64,000 nucleotides of DNA from Phaeobacter gallaeciensis DSM 26640 (GCF_000511385.1 NC_023137.1:2115001-2179000); one strand, 5' to 3'. Positions 1 to 9,697 are shown, counted from the first letter of the stretch. Numbers and translations are program-made. The notes: a model not told the origin generated them from the sequence alone.

Positions 1-777
1 TGTGCTGTGGATCAGGTCGCCCCAGATCAGCAGCGGAGCCGCGCCGGTCTCCAGCAGGAAACCGCAGTGTCCCGGCGTGTGGCCCGGCAGCGGCACCGAG
101 CGCAGCCCGTTCATAACATCTGCCTCACCCTCGAACATCTTCAGGCGATCCTGATAGGGCGCAACTGCCGCCCGCGCGATATCAAAGAAGCCGCGCGAGT
201 CCTGCGGAACCCCCGCATAGACCGCATCATCATGCCAGAAGTCATACTCGCCCTGCCCCACGATGATCTCAGCATTGGGGAACCGCGCGGTGCCGTCACC
301 CTTCAGCAGGCCGCCGATGTGATCCGGGTGCAGGTGCGTGACGACAACGCTGGTGATCTCTTCCGGTGCGCGGCCAGCCGCACGCAGGGCCGCCTCCAAC
401 CCGCCCAGGATCGACCCGAAGAGGTCGGCGGTACCTGCATCAATCAAAGTCACGGCCTCCCCCTGTTCGACCAGATAGCCGTTCACCGGCAGCGACATCT
501 GATCGTCCTTGATGCGATAGAATGTGCCGTCCAGAACCGCGTCAGCCTCGGCCTGATCAAACCCGTTGATCTGGCTGATGTTCAACAGGAAATGCCCGTC
601 CAGCAGCGCCGTCACCTTGGCAGAGCCGATCTGAAAACTGTGATAAGCCACAGGCAACTGGGGCGCGGCGGTTTCGGCGGCGCTATGGCTGGCGGCCTGC
701 AACAGGGTGGGACTGGCAAGGGTTGCCACCGGGGCGGCGACGAGGCCACCAAGAAGATGTCTGCGAGAAAGGGTCAT
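1..777 (-). CDS. MBL-fold metallo-hydrolase, Tat-exported (3' end cut by window edge)
   Basis: The frame is open from a start at 777 to the left edge, about 259 codons, so the C-terminus is missing. The N-terminus has a twin-arginine motif (SRRHLLGG) followed by an Ala-rich stretch ending near QAASH, which suggests folded export to the periplasm. The metal-binding HxHxDH motif appears as THLHPDH, and the later GHTPGHCGF segment supplies the next histidine, as in the metallo-beta-lactamase superfamily. The substrate is unknown; lactonase-like or quorum-quenching activity is possible for this subgroup but is only inference. It is divergent from the LysR gene starting at 901, which is its likely regulator. 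Confidence 0.85.
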   Translation of the reverse strand, partial: MTLSRRHLLGGLVAAPVATLASPTLLQAASHSAAETAAPQLPVAYHSFQIGSAKVTALLDGHFLLNISQINGFDQAEADAVLDGTFYRIKDDQMSLPVNGYLVEQGEAVTLIDAGTADLFGSILGGLEAALRAAGRAPEEITSVVVTHLHPDHIGGLLKGDGTARFPNAEIIVGQGEYDFWHDDAVYAGVPQDSRGFFDIARAAVAPYQDRLKMFEGEADVMNGLRSVPLPGHTPGHCGFLLETGAAPLLIWGDLIHST

Positions 778-900
778 AAGGAACTCCGGTATCCAGTTCA
801 GCAAATATAGCGTGATACAGAACTTAGCGCCCGAATGTCTCTGGCAACAGGCGCCCGCGCGCGATATGAGGTATCAGCCGTGCTTATAAGGATCCTGACA

Positions 901-1860
901 ATGGACCGTCTGACGCTTCTGGAGACCTTTGCTATTGCGCTGGACGAAGGCAGCATCAACCGCGCCGCACAGCGCCGGGGTCTGACCCAATCCGCCGCCA
1001 GCCAGCAGATCAAATCGCTTGAAACGCTGCTGGGGCACGCGCTGATGCTGCGTACGCCGCGCGGCGTGCGGGCCACCCGCGCCGGGGAACTGGTTTATGC
1101 CCATGCGCAAAACCTGCTTGGCGGCTATGATCGCTTAACAGCTGAGTTGGACGCCCAGAGTGATCAGGTCTCAGGGCGGTTCAAGGTGAGCACAAGCCGC
1201 TTTATGGCGCAGGCCGTGCTGGGCCCCATGCTGATGGATCTCGATACGCCTTATCCCGACCTCAATATTGTGATGCGGATTGAGGACCGTCTGGTGGATG
1301 TGGTGCGCGAGAACTACGATCTTGCCATCCGGACGGGATCGCTTGGTGATACGGATGGCGTCGGACGCAAGATCGCCGAACTGGAAACCGTGCTGTTTGC
1401 GACACCGGCCTATCTGGATCGTATCGGTCGCCCCAGTTGCCCGCAGGACATGCAGCGGCTGAAGTATATTCAGCACCACGAAGACCACACGATGGGGTAT
1501 TTTCCCCTCACCCGTGACGGTGCTGTCCATCAGGCCCCGATCCGGGTTGGCTTCACCGCCGATGATACGGATCTGATCATGCGCGCGGTCAGCAAGGGAT
1601 CAGGCTATACCCGCGCGCCCCGACTGCTGGTCGAAGAGGCGCTGAGCGCAGGCAAGTTTGAAGAAATCCTGCCGGGCTACACCGCGCCAAACAAAGACAT
1701 CTTTGCGGTCTACCCCTCGCGCCACGCGCTGGACCGGCGCCACGAAGTTGTGATTGAGGGGTTTCTCGACCATCTGCGCTGCCGCACTTCCGCACAGACG
1801 AATGTCGGCGCACCTGATCCGACACGATCACCGCTTGACCTCCTGCCCGCGATTTCCTAA
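901..1860 (+). CDS. LysR-family transcriptional regulator
   Basis: 319 aa from the ATG at 901 (an in-frame start at 835 would only add an unconserved extension). An N-terminal winged helix-turn-helix occupies residues 1-60 (LLETFAIALDEGSINRAAQR, then SAASQQIKSLE), and a LysR substrate-binding domain follows. The domain contains the usual elements, such as an RIEDRLVDVVRENYDLAIR stretch typical of the AA-to-FD-like group that includes the CrgA/DsdC-like regulators. It is divergent from the MBL-fold gene across a 123-bp gap, the classic LysR arrangement for controlling the neighbour. The effector cannot be told from the sequence. Confidence 0.9.
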   Translation: MDRLTLLETFAIALDEGSINRAAQRRGLTQSAASQQIKSLETLLGHALMLRTPRGVRATRAGELVYAHAQNLLGGYDRLTAELDAQSDQVSGRFKVSTSRFMAQAVLGPMLMDLDTPYPDLNIVMRIEDRLVDVVRENYDLAIRTGSLGDTDGVGRKIAELETVLFATPAYLDRIGRPSCPQDMQRLKYIQHHEDHTMGYFPLTRDGAVHQAPIRVGFTADDTDLIMRAVSKGSGYTRAPRLLVEEALSAGKFEEILPGYTAPNKDIFAVYPSRHALDRRHEVVIEGFLDHLRCRTSAQTNVGAPDPTRSPLDLLPAIS

Positions 1861-1872
1861 CCAACCTGTGGC

Positions 1873-1948
1873 GGGCCTGTAGCTCAACGGTTAGAGCAGA
1901 GCGCTCATAACGCTTTGGTTGCAGGTTCGAATCCTGCCGGGCCTACCA
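1873..1948 (+). tRNA. tRNA with CAT anticodon (Met elongator or Ile-lysidine)
   Basis: A 76-nt cloverleaf with encoded CCA. The acceptor arms GGGCCTG and CGGGCCT pair with one G-T. The D arm is GCTC...GAGC, the anticodon arm GAGCG/CGCTT with CAT at 1906-1908, and the T arm GCAGG/CCTGC around TTCGAAT. CAT tRNAs may read Met (elongator) or, after lysidine modification, Ile AUA. The sequence alone does not settle it here; the CTCATAA loop fits both. It is not the initiator, because the first acceptor pair is G-T rather than the C-A type mismatch and the anticodon stem lacks three GC pairs. Confidence 0.93.
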
Positions 1949-2000
1949 TTTTCTGCCACCTTTGCCGGAATGCGCGCTTCACGTTATGTGACCGCCAAAT

Positions 2001-2014
2001 TTGACGCGCGTCAA
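2001..2014. promoter_or_regulatory. Perfect palindromic operator upstream of the LacI gene
   Basis: TTGACGCGCGTCAA is a perfect 14-bp palindrome with the central CG step usual for LacI-family operators. It lies 80 bp before the LacI start and recurs in degenerate form at 3156 before the polyol operon, which points to autoregulation plus operon control. Confidence 0.7.
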
Positions 2015-2093
2015 CTATCGTGACACAGTCCGTCTCCCATCTCCCGCTCAAGGGACCGGTTTCCAAGGCCACGGACGACAAGGACATCCCGCG

Positions 2094-3125
2094 ATGAGTG
2101 ACCCCAAAATTAGGAACATGGATGAATTTGCCTCGGTGAGCGGGATTTCACGACCGACGCTTTCCAAGTTCTTCAATGATCCGGACAGCGTGCGCAAATC
2201 AACCCGAGAGCGGATTGAAGAGGCTCTGGAAAAATTCGACTACCGGCCGAATCTCTATGCGATGAATCAGAACCGGCGGCTGACCAAGACCATCGGTATC
2301 GTGGTTCCGAACCTCACCGACCCGTTCTTTGCCAAGATCGCCCGCCATATTGAAGACCATGTGATTGCTGCCGGCTACAGGCCGGTGTTACTGGGATCCA
2401 ATGGCACCCCGGCACAGGAGCTGGAGAACCTCAACAACCTGCGTCTGCTGAAACCGGCCGGCACGTTGCTGGCCCCGTTGGGTCGGGTCTCAGAGACGCC
2501 GCAGATCCGGGAATTCTGCAACGAGGTGCCAACAGTGCTGTTTGATGCCAATCTGGACGACACTGGCGAGGCCTTCATCGGCTCCAACAATCAACAAAGC
2601 GTCACCACTATCGTAGAGTATCTGTGTCGCACCGGTGACGCCCCAGCCTTCTTTGAAATGAGAACGCCAACCAACCCGAATGCCGTCAAACGGCGCAACG
2701 CTTACATCTCCTCTATGGAAAGACTGGGGCACCGGCCCGAACTTATTCAGGTCGATGGCGATGGTTGGGACTTTGAAGAGATTGGGTTTCGCGAAGGCAC
2801 CCGATTGCTGTCGGGGCCACGCCCCGCGACCAATACGATCCTGTGCAGCAACGACCGCCTTGCCATCGGGCTTCTGTCAGCGGCCTATCAGCTTGGCTTT
2901 CGCGTCGGCCTTGGGGATGGATGCGCGTTGCGGGTGGCGGGACACGATGACCATCCGTTCTCCCGTTACACCTGTCCGACCCTGACCACGGTCTCGCAGG
3001 ATTACACCGCGATTGCCCGCACCAGCGCAGAGACGCTTGTGGCCCGAATCGAGGGCAATGCTCTGGCTGATTCTCGCAGGAACATACTGTTCGACGGGCA
3101 ACTGGTCATGCGCGGCTCCGCTTAA
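2094..3125 (+). CDS. LacI-family regulator of the polyol operon
   Basis: 343 aa. The start at 2094 is chosen because the LacI-type DNA-binding domain begins just after it (MDEFASVSGISRPTLSKFFN, hinge region to about residue 60, ending EKFDYRPN). The upstream extension to 2001 is rich in Gly/His and runs through the operator. The remainder is a periplasmic-binding-like effector domain (IGIVVPNLTDPFFAKIAR; C-terminal CPTLTTVSQDY). It sits directly upstream of and co-oriented with the polyol ABC/dehydrogenase operon, so a sorbitol or mannitol response is likely. Rhodobacter sphaeroides uses a different regulator type (SmoC) for the same operon, so the regulator has been exchanged. Effector identity is inference. 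Confidence 0.9.
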   Translation: MSDPKIRNMDEFASVSGISRPTLSKFFNDPDSVRKSTRERIEEALEKFDYRPNLYAMNQNRRLTKTIGIVVPNLTDPFFAKIARHIEDHVIAAGYRPVLLGSNGTPAQELENLNNLRLLKPAGTLLAPLGRVSETPQIREFCNEVPTVLFDANLDDTGEAFIGSNNQQSVTTIVEYLCRTGDAPAFFEMRTPTNPNAVKRRNAYISSMERLGHRPELIQVDGDGWDFEEIGFREGTRLLSGPRPATNTILCSNDRLAIGLLSAAYQLGFRVGLGDGCALRVAGHDDHPFSRYTCPTLTTVSQDYTAIARTSAETLVARIEGNALADSRRNILFDGQLVMRGSA

Positions 3126-3155
3126 ATCATTCCAGGTATACGATTTTCTTTAAAC

Positions 3156-3206
3156 TTTACGCGCGTTAATTTTAATTTGACGCGCGATGCCATCCTCCGC
3201 TATCTT
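3156..3206 (+). promoter_or_regulatory. Promoter and operator region of the polyol operon
   Basis: TTTACGCGCGTTAA at 3156-3169 matches the palindrome at 2001-2014 in 12 of 14 positions. A second half-site, TTGACGCGCG, begins at 3177, exactly 21 bp (two helical turns) further on. The TTGACG of that half-site can serve as a -35 box, with TATCTT at 3201-3206 as -10 after an 18-bp spacer. A repressor bound here would cover the promoter. The -35/-10 assignment is by eye. Confidence 0.6.
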
Positions 3207-3239
3207 TCCAGAGCAACATCCAATCATGGGAGGATAAGG

Positions 3240-4541
3240 ATGTACCTTAAGAGCGCATTGCGTGCAGCAACGGCATTGACCGTATTTGCCAGCACCGCCG
3301 CCTTTGCCGAAACGATCACCATCGCGACCGTGAACAACGGCGATATGATCCGGATGCAGGGCCTGACAGAAGATTTCACGGCTAAAACCGGCCATGAAGT
3401 GGAATGGGTCACCCTAGAGGAAAACGTGCTGCGTCAGCGCGTCACCACCGATATTTCGGCCAAAGGTGGTCAGTTCGACATCATGACCATCGGCATGTAT
3501 GAAACGCCGATCTGGGGCAAAAACGGCTGGCTGGTCCCGCTGAATGATCTGCCTGCCGACTATGATGTGGACGACATTCTGCCTGCGATGCGCGGTGGCC
3601 TGTCGCATGACGGCACACTTTTCGCCGCGCCATTCTATGGCGAAAGCTCGATGATCATGTATCGCACCGACCTGATGGAGAAGGCCGGTCTGGAGATGCC
3701 CAGCGCCCCGACATGGGAATTTGTCGCGGATGCCGCGCGCCAGATGACCGACAAGGACAATGAAGTCTATGGGATCTGCCTGCGCGGCAAAGCCGGCTGG
3801 GGCGAAAACGCAGCCTTCATCACAGCCATGTCCAATTCGTTTGGCGCACGCTGGTTTGATGAAAACTGGGCACCTCAGTTCGACAGTGAAGCCTGGTCGA
3901 ACACGCTCAACTTCTACATTGATCTGCTGAACGACGCGGGCCCCCCGGGTGCCTCCAACAACGGGTTTAACGAGAATCTGTCGCTGTTCCAGCAGGGCAA
4001 ATGCGGCATGTGGATCGACGCAACCGTTGCGGCATCGTTCGTGACCAACCCCAATGACTCCACTGTCGCTGACAAGGTCGGCTTCGCACTGGCCCCTGAC
4101 ACCGGCCTCGGCAAGCGCAGCAACTGGCTCTGGGCCTGGGCTCTCGCGATCCCTGCAGGCACCCAGAAAGAGGCTGCTGCGAAGGAGTTCATCCAGTGGG
4201 CCACTTCGAAAGACTACATCGAGCTGGTTGCAGAGAACGAAGGCTGGGCGAATGTGCCTCCGGGTGCGCGGACCTCTCTCTATGAGAACGCGAACTACAA
4301 GGACATTCCTTTTGCCAAGATGACCCTTGAGAGCATCCTGTCAGCGGACCCGAACAACCCGACGGTTGATCCGGTGCCCTATGTCGGCATCCAGTTTGCC
4401 GCCATCCCGGAATTTGCAGGTATTGCAACCCAGGTTGGTCAGGAATTCTCGGCGGCACTCGCCGGACAGCAAACCGCAGAAGAAGCCCTCGCAAAGGCGC
4501 AGGCGCTGACAGCGGACGAAATGGAAGCGGCAGGGTACTGA
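3240..4541 (+). CDS. smoE: Polyol (sorbitol/mannitol) ABC transporter substrate-binding protein
   Basis: 433 aa from the ATG at 3240, preceded by a good GGAGGATAAGG ribosome site. A Sec signal peptide covers residues 1-23 (cleavage after AFA), and a family-1 extracellular solute-binding fold follows. It is the first gene of an order SBP, permease, permease, ATPase, SDR, mannitol dehydrogenase that is the same as the Rhodobacter sphaeroides smoEFGKS-mtlK operon, which is the basis for the symbol. A stem-loop follows it before the permease gene, which may give it higher mRNA levels than the membrane components. Binding of sorbitol, mannitol or arabitol is inferred from the context. Confidence 0.88.
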   Translation: MYLKSALRAATALTVFASTAAFAETITIATVNNGDMIRMQGLTEDFTAKTGHEVEWVTLEENVLRQRVTTDISAKGGQFDIMTIGMYETPIWGKNGWLVPLNDLPADYDVDDILPAMRGGLSHDGTLFAAPFYGESSMIMYRTDLMEKAGLEMPSAPTWEFVADAARQMTDKDNEVYGICLRGKAGWGENAAFITAMSNSFGARWFDENWAPQFDSEAWSNTLNFYIDLLNDAGPPGASNNGFNENLSLFQQGKCGMWIDATVAASFVTNPNDSTVADKVGFALAPDTGLGKRSNWLWAWALAIPAGTQKEAAAKEFIQWATSKDYIELVAENEGWANVPPGARTSLYENANYKDIPFAKMTLESILSADPNNPTVDPVPYVGIQFAAIPEFAGIATQVGQEFSAALAGQQTAEEALAKAQALTADEMEAAGY

Positions 4542-4554
4542 CGCCTCCTCCCTC

Positions 4555-4589
4555 CCAGAGGGCGGTCCGTTAATTCGGCTGCCCTCTGG
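4555..4589 (+). terminator. Intercistronic stem-loop between SBP and permease genes
   Basis: CCAGAGGGC at 4555-4563 pairs perfectly with GCCCTCTGG at 4581-4589 around a 17-nt loop. There is no strong T-run, so it is more likely an mRNA-stabilising or partial attenuation hairpin than a full terminator, as is common after the binding-protein gene of ABC operons. Confidence 0.6.
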
Positions 4590-4657
4590 CCCCTTCTCCC
4601 CGAACAAGCCAATATTTGTCACGACGGCTCAAGAACCGGCGACAATGGAGATTTGCC

Positions 4658-5524
4658 ATGGCGACCCAACATTCCCGGTCGGCAGCACGCATCATGATGG
4701 CCCCCGCAGTGATCCTGCTTTTGGGTTGGATGCTGGTCCCGCTGACGATGACGCTCTACTTTTCTTTTAAGAAATATTTGCCCCTACGTGGTGGCGACCT
4801 AGGCTGGGTGGGCTTTGATAACTACGCCCGCTTCCTGTCCTCCAGCGCCTTCTGGCCAAGTGTACAAGCAACTCTGGTCATCGTTGGTGGCGTCCTTGCG
4901 ATCACTGTGATCCTCGGTGTGTTTCTTGCCCTGCTGCTCAATCAGCCGATGTGGGGACAGGGGATTGTCCGCATTCTGGTAATCGCGCCGTTCTTCGTGA
5001 TGCCGACGGTATCCGCGCTGGTCTGGAAAAATATGTTCATGGACCCTGTGAATGGTCTCTTCGCGCACCTGTGGAAAGCCTTCGGCGCGGAACCCGTTTC
5101 ATGGCTGTCTGAGGCCTCGTTGCAGTCGATCATCCTGATTGTAAGCTGGCAGTGGCTGCCCTTTGCAACGCTGATCCTGCTGACCGCCATTCAGTCGCTG
5201 GACAGTGAGCAGTTGGAAGCCGCTGAGATGGACGGCGCGCCGCCGGTGGCACGCTTTGGCTACATCACTCTTCCGCACCTGAGCCGCGCCATCACCGTGG
5301 TGGTTCTGATCCAGACGATTTTCCTGCTGTCGATCTTTGCTGAGATCTTCGTCACCACCCAAGGCTCGTTTGGCACCAAGACCCTCACCTACCTGATCTA
5401 TCAGCGCGTTCTGGAGAGCCAGAACGTCGGATTGGGATCCGCCGGTGGTGTCTACGCCATCATCCTCGCCAATATCGTTGCCATCTTCCTGATGCGCATC
5501 GTTGGCAAAAACCTCGACGCATAG
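4658..5524 (+). CDS. smoF: Polyol ABC transporter permease 1
   Basis: 288 aa. The start at 4658 follows GGAG at 4647-4650; a start at 4616 would add a basic unconserved leader. It is a binding-protein-dependent transport permease of the MalF/UgpA type with about six membrane segments. The cytoplasmic EAA loop is visible as EAAEMDGAPPVARFGYITLP, which contacts the ATPase. The next gene (permease 2) starts 9 bp after the stop, consistent with one transcript. The role is the inner-membrane channel for polyols, paired with the product of 5534-6364. Confidence 0.9.
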   Translation: MATQHSRSAARIMMAPAVILLLGWMLVPLTMTLYFSFKKYLPLRGGDLGWVGFDNYARFLSSSAFWPSVQATLVIVGGVLAITVILGVFLALLLNQPMWGQGIVRILVIAPFFVMPTVSALVWKNMFMDPVNGLFAHLWKAFGAEPVSWLSEASLQSIILIVSWQWLPFATLILLTAIQSLDSEQLEAAEMDGAPPVARFGYITLPHLSRAITVVVLIQTIFLLSIFAEIFVTTQGSFGTKTLTYLIYQRVLESQNVGLGSAGGVYAIILANIVAIFLMRIVGKNLDA

Positions 5525-5533
5525 GAGGCCACC

Positions 5534-6364
5534 ATGGCACGAGCCGTTACACCAAGACGCAAAGCCATCAACACGGCGCTGGCCTGGGCTGTCGGGATGC
5601 TGATCTTCTTTCCGATCCTCTGGACCATTCTCACAAGTTTCAAAACCGAAGCTCAGGCGATCAGTGATCCCCCGGTGTTCCTGTTCTTTGACTGGACATT
5701 GGAAAACTACAGTGTCGTGCAGGAACGCTCCGACTATATGCGGTTTCTTTGGAATTCCGTGATCATTGCCGGTGGCTCGACCATTCTTGGTATTATCATC
5801 GCGGTGCCTGCTGCTTGGTCGATGGCCTTTGTGCCCTCCAAGCGAACAAAGGATATCCTGCTGTGGATGCTGTCGACCAAGATGCTACCAGCTGTCGGCG
5901 TCCTCTACCCGATCTACATCCTGTTCATCAAAATGGGCCTGCTGGACAATCGCTTTGGTCTGGTTGTGGTGCTGATGCTGATCAACCTGCCGATCATTGT
6001 CTGGATGCTTTACACCTACTTCAAGGAAATCCCTGGTGAGATCCTTGAGGCGGCGCGCATGGATGGTGCCACGCTAAAGGAAGAGATCCTCTATGTGCTG
6101 ACCCCAATGGCCATCCCCGGAATCGCCTCCACCCTCCTGCTGAACATCATTCTCGCCTGGAACGAAGCCTTCTGGACACTGAACCTGACCGCAGCCAAGG
6201 CCGCACCGCTGACCGCATTCATCGCCAGCTATTCCAGCCCCGAAGGCCTGTTCTACGCCAAGCTGTCAGCAGCTTCGACAATGGCCATCGCGCCGATCCT
6301 CATCCTTGGCTGGTTCAGCCAGAAACAACTTGTCAGCGGCCTGACTTTCGGCGCCGTGAAATAA
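5534..6364 (+). CDS. smoG: Polyol ABC transporter permease 2
   Basis: 276 aa, MalG/UgpE-type permease with six predicted membrane helices and the EAA loop [20 protein letters not shown]. The start is preceded by AGGAGG at 5523-5528. It forms the heterodimeric channel with the previous gene product. Gene order and spacing (12 bp to the ATPase gene) support the same operon. The family is certain; the polyol substrate is taken from the two polyol dehydrogenases downstream. Confidence 0.9.
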   Translation: MARAVTPRRKAINTALAWAVGMLIFFPILWTILTSFKTEAQAISDPPVFLFFDWTLENYSVVQERSDYMRFLWNSVIIAGGSTILGIIIAVPAAWSMAFVPSKRTKDILLWMLSTKMLPAVGVLYPIYILFIKMGLLDNRFGLVVVLMLINLPIIVWMLYTYFKEIPGEILEAARMDGATLKEEILYVLTPMAIPGIASTLLLNIILAWNEAFWTLNLTAAKAAPLTAFIASYSSPEGLFYAKLSAASTMAIAPILILGWFSQKQLVSGLTFGAVK

Positions 6365-6375
6365 GGAAGACACCC

Positions 6376-7380
6376 ATGGGACAGATCAAACTTGAAAGCG
6401 TGACCAAGAATTTTGGCCCCGTTGAGGTCATCCCGCCGCTGGACCTGACCATTGAAGATGGCGAATTCACCGTCTTTGTCGGCCCGTCCGGTTGTGGCAA
6501 ATCCACGTTGCTGCGCCTGATCGCGGGTCTGGAGGACATCACCTCCGGCACCATCCGCATTGACGGGCAGGATGCAACCGACATCCCCCCGGCGAAACGG
6601 GGGCTGGCGATGGTATTTCAATCCTATGCGCTCTATCCGCATATGTCGGTGCGCAAGAACATCGCCTTTCCGATGAAAATGGCCGGTATCCCCGCGGATG
6701 AACAGAAACGCAGGATTGATAATGCTGCCGCTGCGCTGAACCTCACCGATTACTTGGATCGCCGCCCGGGCCAGCTGTCGGGTGGCCAGCGCCAGCGGGT
6801 CGCAATCGGTCGGGCCATTGTGCGTGAGCCAGCGGCATTCCTGTTTGACGAGCCCCTCTCGAATCTGGATGCCGCCCTGCGCGTTGGAATGCGGCTGGAG
6901 ATCTCCGAACTGCACAAGCGCCTTGCCACCACCATGATCTACGTGACCCATGATCAGGTCGAGGCGATGACCATGGCGGACAAAATCGTCGTCTTGCAGG
7001 CTGGCGTGATCGAACAGGTCGGCAGCCCGATGGAGCTGTATCGCGCGCCACGTAACGTATTTGTCGCGGGCTTTATCGGATCGCCGAAGATGAACCTTCT
7101 GACCGGTCCGCAGGCCGCGCAGCACGGCGCGACCACCATCGGCATCCGGCCCGAACATCTCAGCATCTCAGAAACGGACGGCATGTGGGCGGGCACCATT
7201 GGTGTCTCCGAACATCTGGGATCCGATACATTTTTCCATGTGCAATGTGACGCCTTTGAGGACCCGCTGACCGTGCGGGCCAGCGGGGAGTTGGATCTGG
7301 GCTACGGCGCGCGGGTATTCCTAACGCCCGACATGACACATCTGCATAGGTTTGGTTCCGACGGGCTGCGGATCGAATGA
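6376..7380 (+). CDS. smoK: Polyol ABC transporter ATP-binding protein
   Basis: 334 aa, MalK/UgpC-type ATPase. Walker [10 protein letters not shown] is at residues 36-44, the ABC signature LSGGQ at 134-138, and Walker B ends in the D158-E159 pair. The C-terminal roughly 100 residues form the TOBE/OB regulatory region, but it is shorter than in MalK (about 370 aa). The TGA stop at 7378-7380 overlaps the ATG of the next gene at 7377 (ATGA), which indicates translational coupling to the dehydrogenase. It energises import by the two preceding permeases. Confidence 0.92.
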   Translation: MGQIKLESVTKNFGPVEVIPPLDLTIEDGEFTVFVGPSGCGKSTLLRLIAGLEDITSGTIRIDGQDATDIPPAKRGLAMVFQSYALYPHMSVRKNIAFPMKMAGIPADEQKRRIDNAAAALNLTDYLDRRPGQLSGGQRQRVAIGRAIVREPAAFLFDEPLSNLDAALRVGMRLEISELHKRLATTMIYVTHDQVEAMTMADKIVVLQAGVIEQVGSPMELYRAPRNVFVAGFIGSPKMNLLTGPQAAQHGATTIGIRPEHLSISETDGMWAGTIGVSEHLGSDTFFHVQCDAFEDPLTVRASGELDLGYGARVFLTPDMTHLHRFGSDGLRIE

Positions 7381-8150
7381 AACGGCTGAATGGAAAACGC
7401 GCCCTGATCACAGGCGCCGCCCGAGGTATCGGGGCGGCCTTTGCCGAAGTCTATGCGAATGAGGGCGCACGCGTGGTCATCGCCGATATCGATAGTGCCC
7501 GTGCTGAGGCAACTGCGGCGCAAATCGGCGCGGCGGCGATAGCCATAGAGCTGGATGTCACGGATCAGACCAGCATTGACCGCGCCCTCTCCCGCACCGT
7601 TGAAAGCTATGGCGGCCTCGACATTCTGATCAACAACGCTGCTGTATTCACGGCTGCGCCACTGGTAGAGGTGACCCGAGGGGACTATCAGCGCACCTTT
7701 GATATCAATGTGTCCGGTACGTTGTTCATGATGCAGGCCGCAGCGCAACAGATGATCACGCAGGGCACTGGCGGCAAGATTATCAACATGGCCAGTCAGG
7801 CCGGGCGCCGGGGTGAACCGCTGGTGTCCGTCTACTGCGCGACAAAGGCGGCGGTGATCAGCCTCACGCAATCTGCCGGACTGAACCTGATCTCACATGG
7901 CATCAATGTGAACGCCATCGCGCCCGGTGTCGTCGACGGTGAACATTGGGACGGCGTCGATGCTTTTTTTGCCAAATATGAGGGCAAAGCCCCTGGCCAG
8001 AAAAAGGCAGAGGTCGCGCAATCTGTTCCTTACGGACGAATGGGCACCGCAGCAGATCTGACCGGAATGGCCGTCTTTCTGGCCAGCGACGACGCCGATT
8101 ATGTTGTGGCTCAGACCTACAACGTCGATGGCGGCCAATGGATGAGCTGA
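7377..8150 (+). CDS. smoS: SDR polyol dehydrogenase (sorbitol dehydrogenase type)
   Basis: 257 aa classical short-chain dehydrogenase. The cofactor motif TGAARGIG is at residues 12-19, NNA near 87-89, and the catalytic Ser140, Tyr153 and Lys157 are all present (YCATK). An acidic residue after beta-2 (IADID) predicts NAD+ rather than NADP+. In the homologous Rhodobacter operon this position is SmoS, which oxidises sorbitol to fructose and galactitol to tagatose. It is translationally coupled to the ATPase gene. Exact polyol preference is inference. Confidence 0.88.
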   Translation: MKRLNGKRALITGAARGIGAAFAEVYANEGARVVIADIDSARAEATAAQIGAAAIAIELDVTDQTSIDRALSRTVESYGGLDILINNAAVFTAAPLVEVTRGDYQRTFDINVSGTLFMMQAAAQQMITQGTGGKIINMASQAGRRGEPLVSVYCATKAAVISLTQSAGLNLISHGINVNAIAPGVVDGEHWDGVDAFFAKYEGKAPGQKKAEVAQSVPYGRMGTAADLTGMAVFLASDDADYVVAQTYNVDGGQWMS

Positions 8151-8179
8151 TGCGGGAACACAGGTGGGAGGCAGCAGCC

Positions 8180-9646
8180 ATGAAACTCTCGAATGACACA
8201 TTGAGCCAGCTGCCCCAGACCATTGGGCGGCCCAGCTATGACCGCGCCGAAATCAGCCCCGGCATCGTCCATATCGGGCTTGGCAATTTCCACCGCGCCC
8301 ATCAGGCATGGTATCTGCATGAGCTGATGCAGCAGGGTCTGGCAATGGACTGGGGCATTATCGGAGCCGGGGTGCGCGCGGCCGATGCAGGAATGCGGGA
8401 TCGGCTACTGGCGCAGGATTGCCTGACAACCCTAATCGAACTGGACCCCACCGGCCGGTCCGCCGAGGTGATCGGGCCGATGATAGATTTCCTGCCGGTC
8501 GAGGATGGCAATGCCAGCCTGATCCGCACCATGGCCAGCCCAGCCATCCGTATCGTTTCGCTGACTGTGACAGAAGGTGGCTATTATCAGGACGCACAGC
8601 ACAAGGGGCTGGACCTCAACCATGATGATATCCAGCATGACATTACCCGGCCCGACCGCCCGCGCACCGTATTCGGTGCCATTGTGGAGGCGCTAAGGTT
8701 GCGCCGGGGTCGTGGCCTGCCCGCCTTTACCGTGCAAAGCTGCGACAACCTTCAGGGTAACGGTAAGATCACCCGCGCTGCAGTGGTGACATTGGCCCAG
8801 CAAACCGACCCGGAGCTTGCCGCATGGATTGATCGAACCGGAGCCTTTCCAAATTCCATGGTGGATTGCATTGTGCCCGCCACCGGTCCTGCTGAGATTG
8901 CTCTGGCCCAGGGTTACGGGATTGAGGACACCGCCCCCGTGACGCATGAGAACTACCGCCATTGGGTCATCGAGGATGAATTTTGCGCCGGACGCCCTCC
9001 TTGGAATCTGGCCGGGGCTATCTTCACCGACAATGTTCACGGCTACGAAAGCATGAAAATCCGCGTGCTGAATGCGGGTCATCAGGTGCTGGCCAACGCG
9101 GGGGAGCTTCTGTCGATCGCAACCATCGCCGATTGTATGAAAGACCCCTTGCTGGCCGATTTTTTCCGCAAGGTTCAGACGGCGGAAATTCTACCACATG
9201 TGACGGCAGTACCCGAAATGGCGTCGGGAGATTACCTCACCTTGATTGAGGCGCGCTTCTCCAATCCGGAAATCCGCGACACCACGCGACGTGTCGCCTA
9301 TGACGGCTCATCGCGCCATCCGGGGTTTGTGCTGCCAATCCTGCGCGATGCTGTGCGAAGCAAGGGTGCAATTGACGGGCTTTGCCTTGTGGAGGCCCTC
9401 TGGGCGCAGATGTGTACCGGGCAGCGAGAGGATGGCAGCGATATCGCGCCAAACGACCCGGATTGGGAGGCCCGCAATTCCGCAGCGGAGCGCGCCCGGA
9501 AAACCCCTGAGACCTGGGTGCAGCAAAGCCAGATCTACGGCGATCTATCAGAGCAGCAAGACGTGGTTGCCCGGTTTTCTCACTGGCTGTCGATGATCCA
9601 AGCGCAGGGTTGCCGCGCGGCGCTTCGTGAATATCTAGGGCACTAA
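8180..9646 (+). CDS. mtlK: Mannitol 2-dehydrogenase (polyol-specific long-chain dehydrogenase)
   Basis: 488 aa from the ATG at 8180, after a GTGGGAGG ribosome site; an upstream in-frame ATG at 8138 overlaps the SDR gene and adds an unconserved 14 residues. The N-terminal Rossmann motif GLGNFHRAHQA is diagnostic for the mannitol dehydrogenase family. The catalytic Lys/Asn/His region appears as KIRVLNAGHQ. The enzyme oxidises D-mannitol to fructose with NAD+ (also arabitol or sorbitol in relatives). It is the last gene of the polyol operon; the next gene converges 51 bp downstream. Confidence 0.93.
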   Translation: MKLSNDTLSQLPQTIGRPSYDRAEISPGIVHIGLGNFHRAHQAWYLHELMQQGLAMDWGIIGAGVRAADAGMRDRLLAQDCLTTLIELDPTGRSAEVIGPMIDFLPVEDGNASLIRTMASPAIRIVSLTVTEGGYYQDAQHKGLDLNHDDIQHDITRPDRPRTVFGAIVEALRLRRGRGLPAFTVQSCDNLQGNGKITRAAVVTLAQQTDPELAAWIDRTGAFPNSMVDCIVPATGPAEIALAQGYGIEDTAPVTHENYRHWVIEDEFCAGRPPWNLAGAIFTDNVHGYESMKIRVLNAGHQVLANAGELLSIATIADCMKDPLLADFFRKVQTAEILPHVTAVPEMASGDYLTLIEARFSNPEIRDTTRRVAYDGSSRHPGFVLPILRDAVRSKGAIDGLCLVEALWAQMCTGQREDGSDIAPNDPDWEARNSAAERARKTPETWVQQSQIYGDLSEQQDVVARFSHWLSMIQAQGCRAALREYLGH

Positions 9647-9697
9647 CAGCCCTATTTCGCCGACGGGCAGCGCGCAGAGTCGCGGCTCATCCAATGT

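Noticed and set aside
7..810. A 267-codon frame on the + strand at the left edge
   Set aside because: It is the shadow of the Tat-exported MBL-fold gene on the minus strand, which has the full metal-binding motif.
1873..2093. Integration site of a genomic island at the CAT tRNA
   Set aside because: No integrase, direct repeat of the tRNA 3' end, or foreign composition was found downstream; the neighbouring polyol operon looks native.
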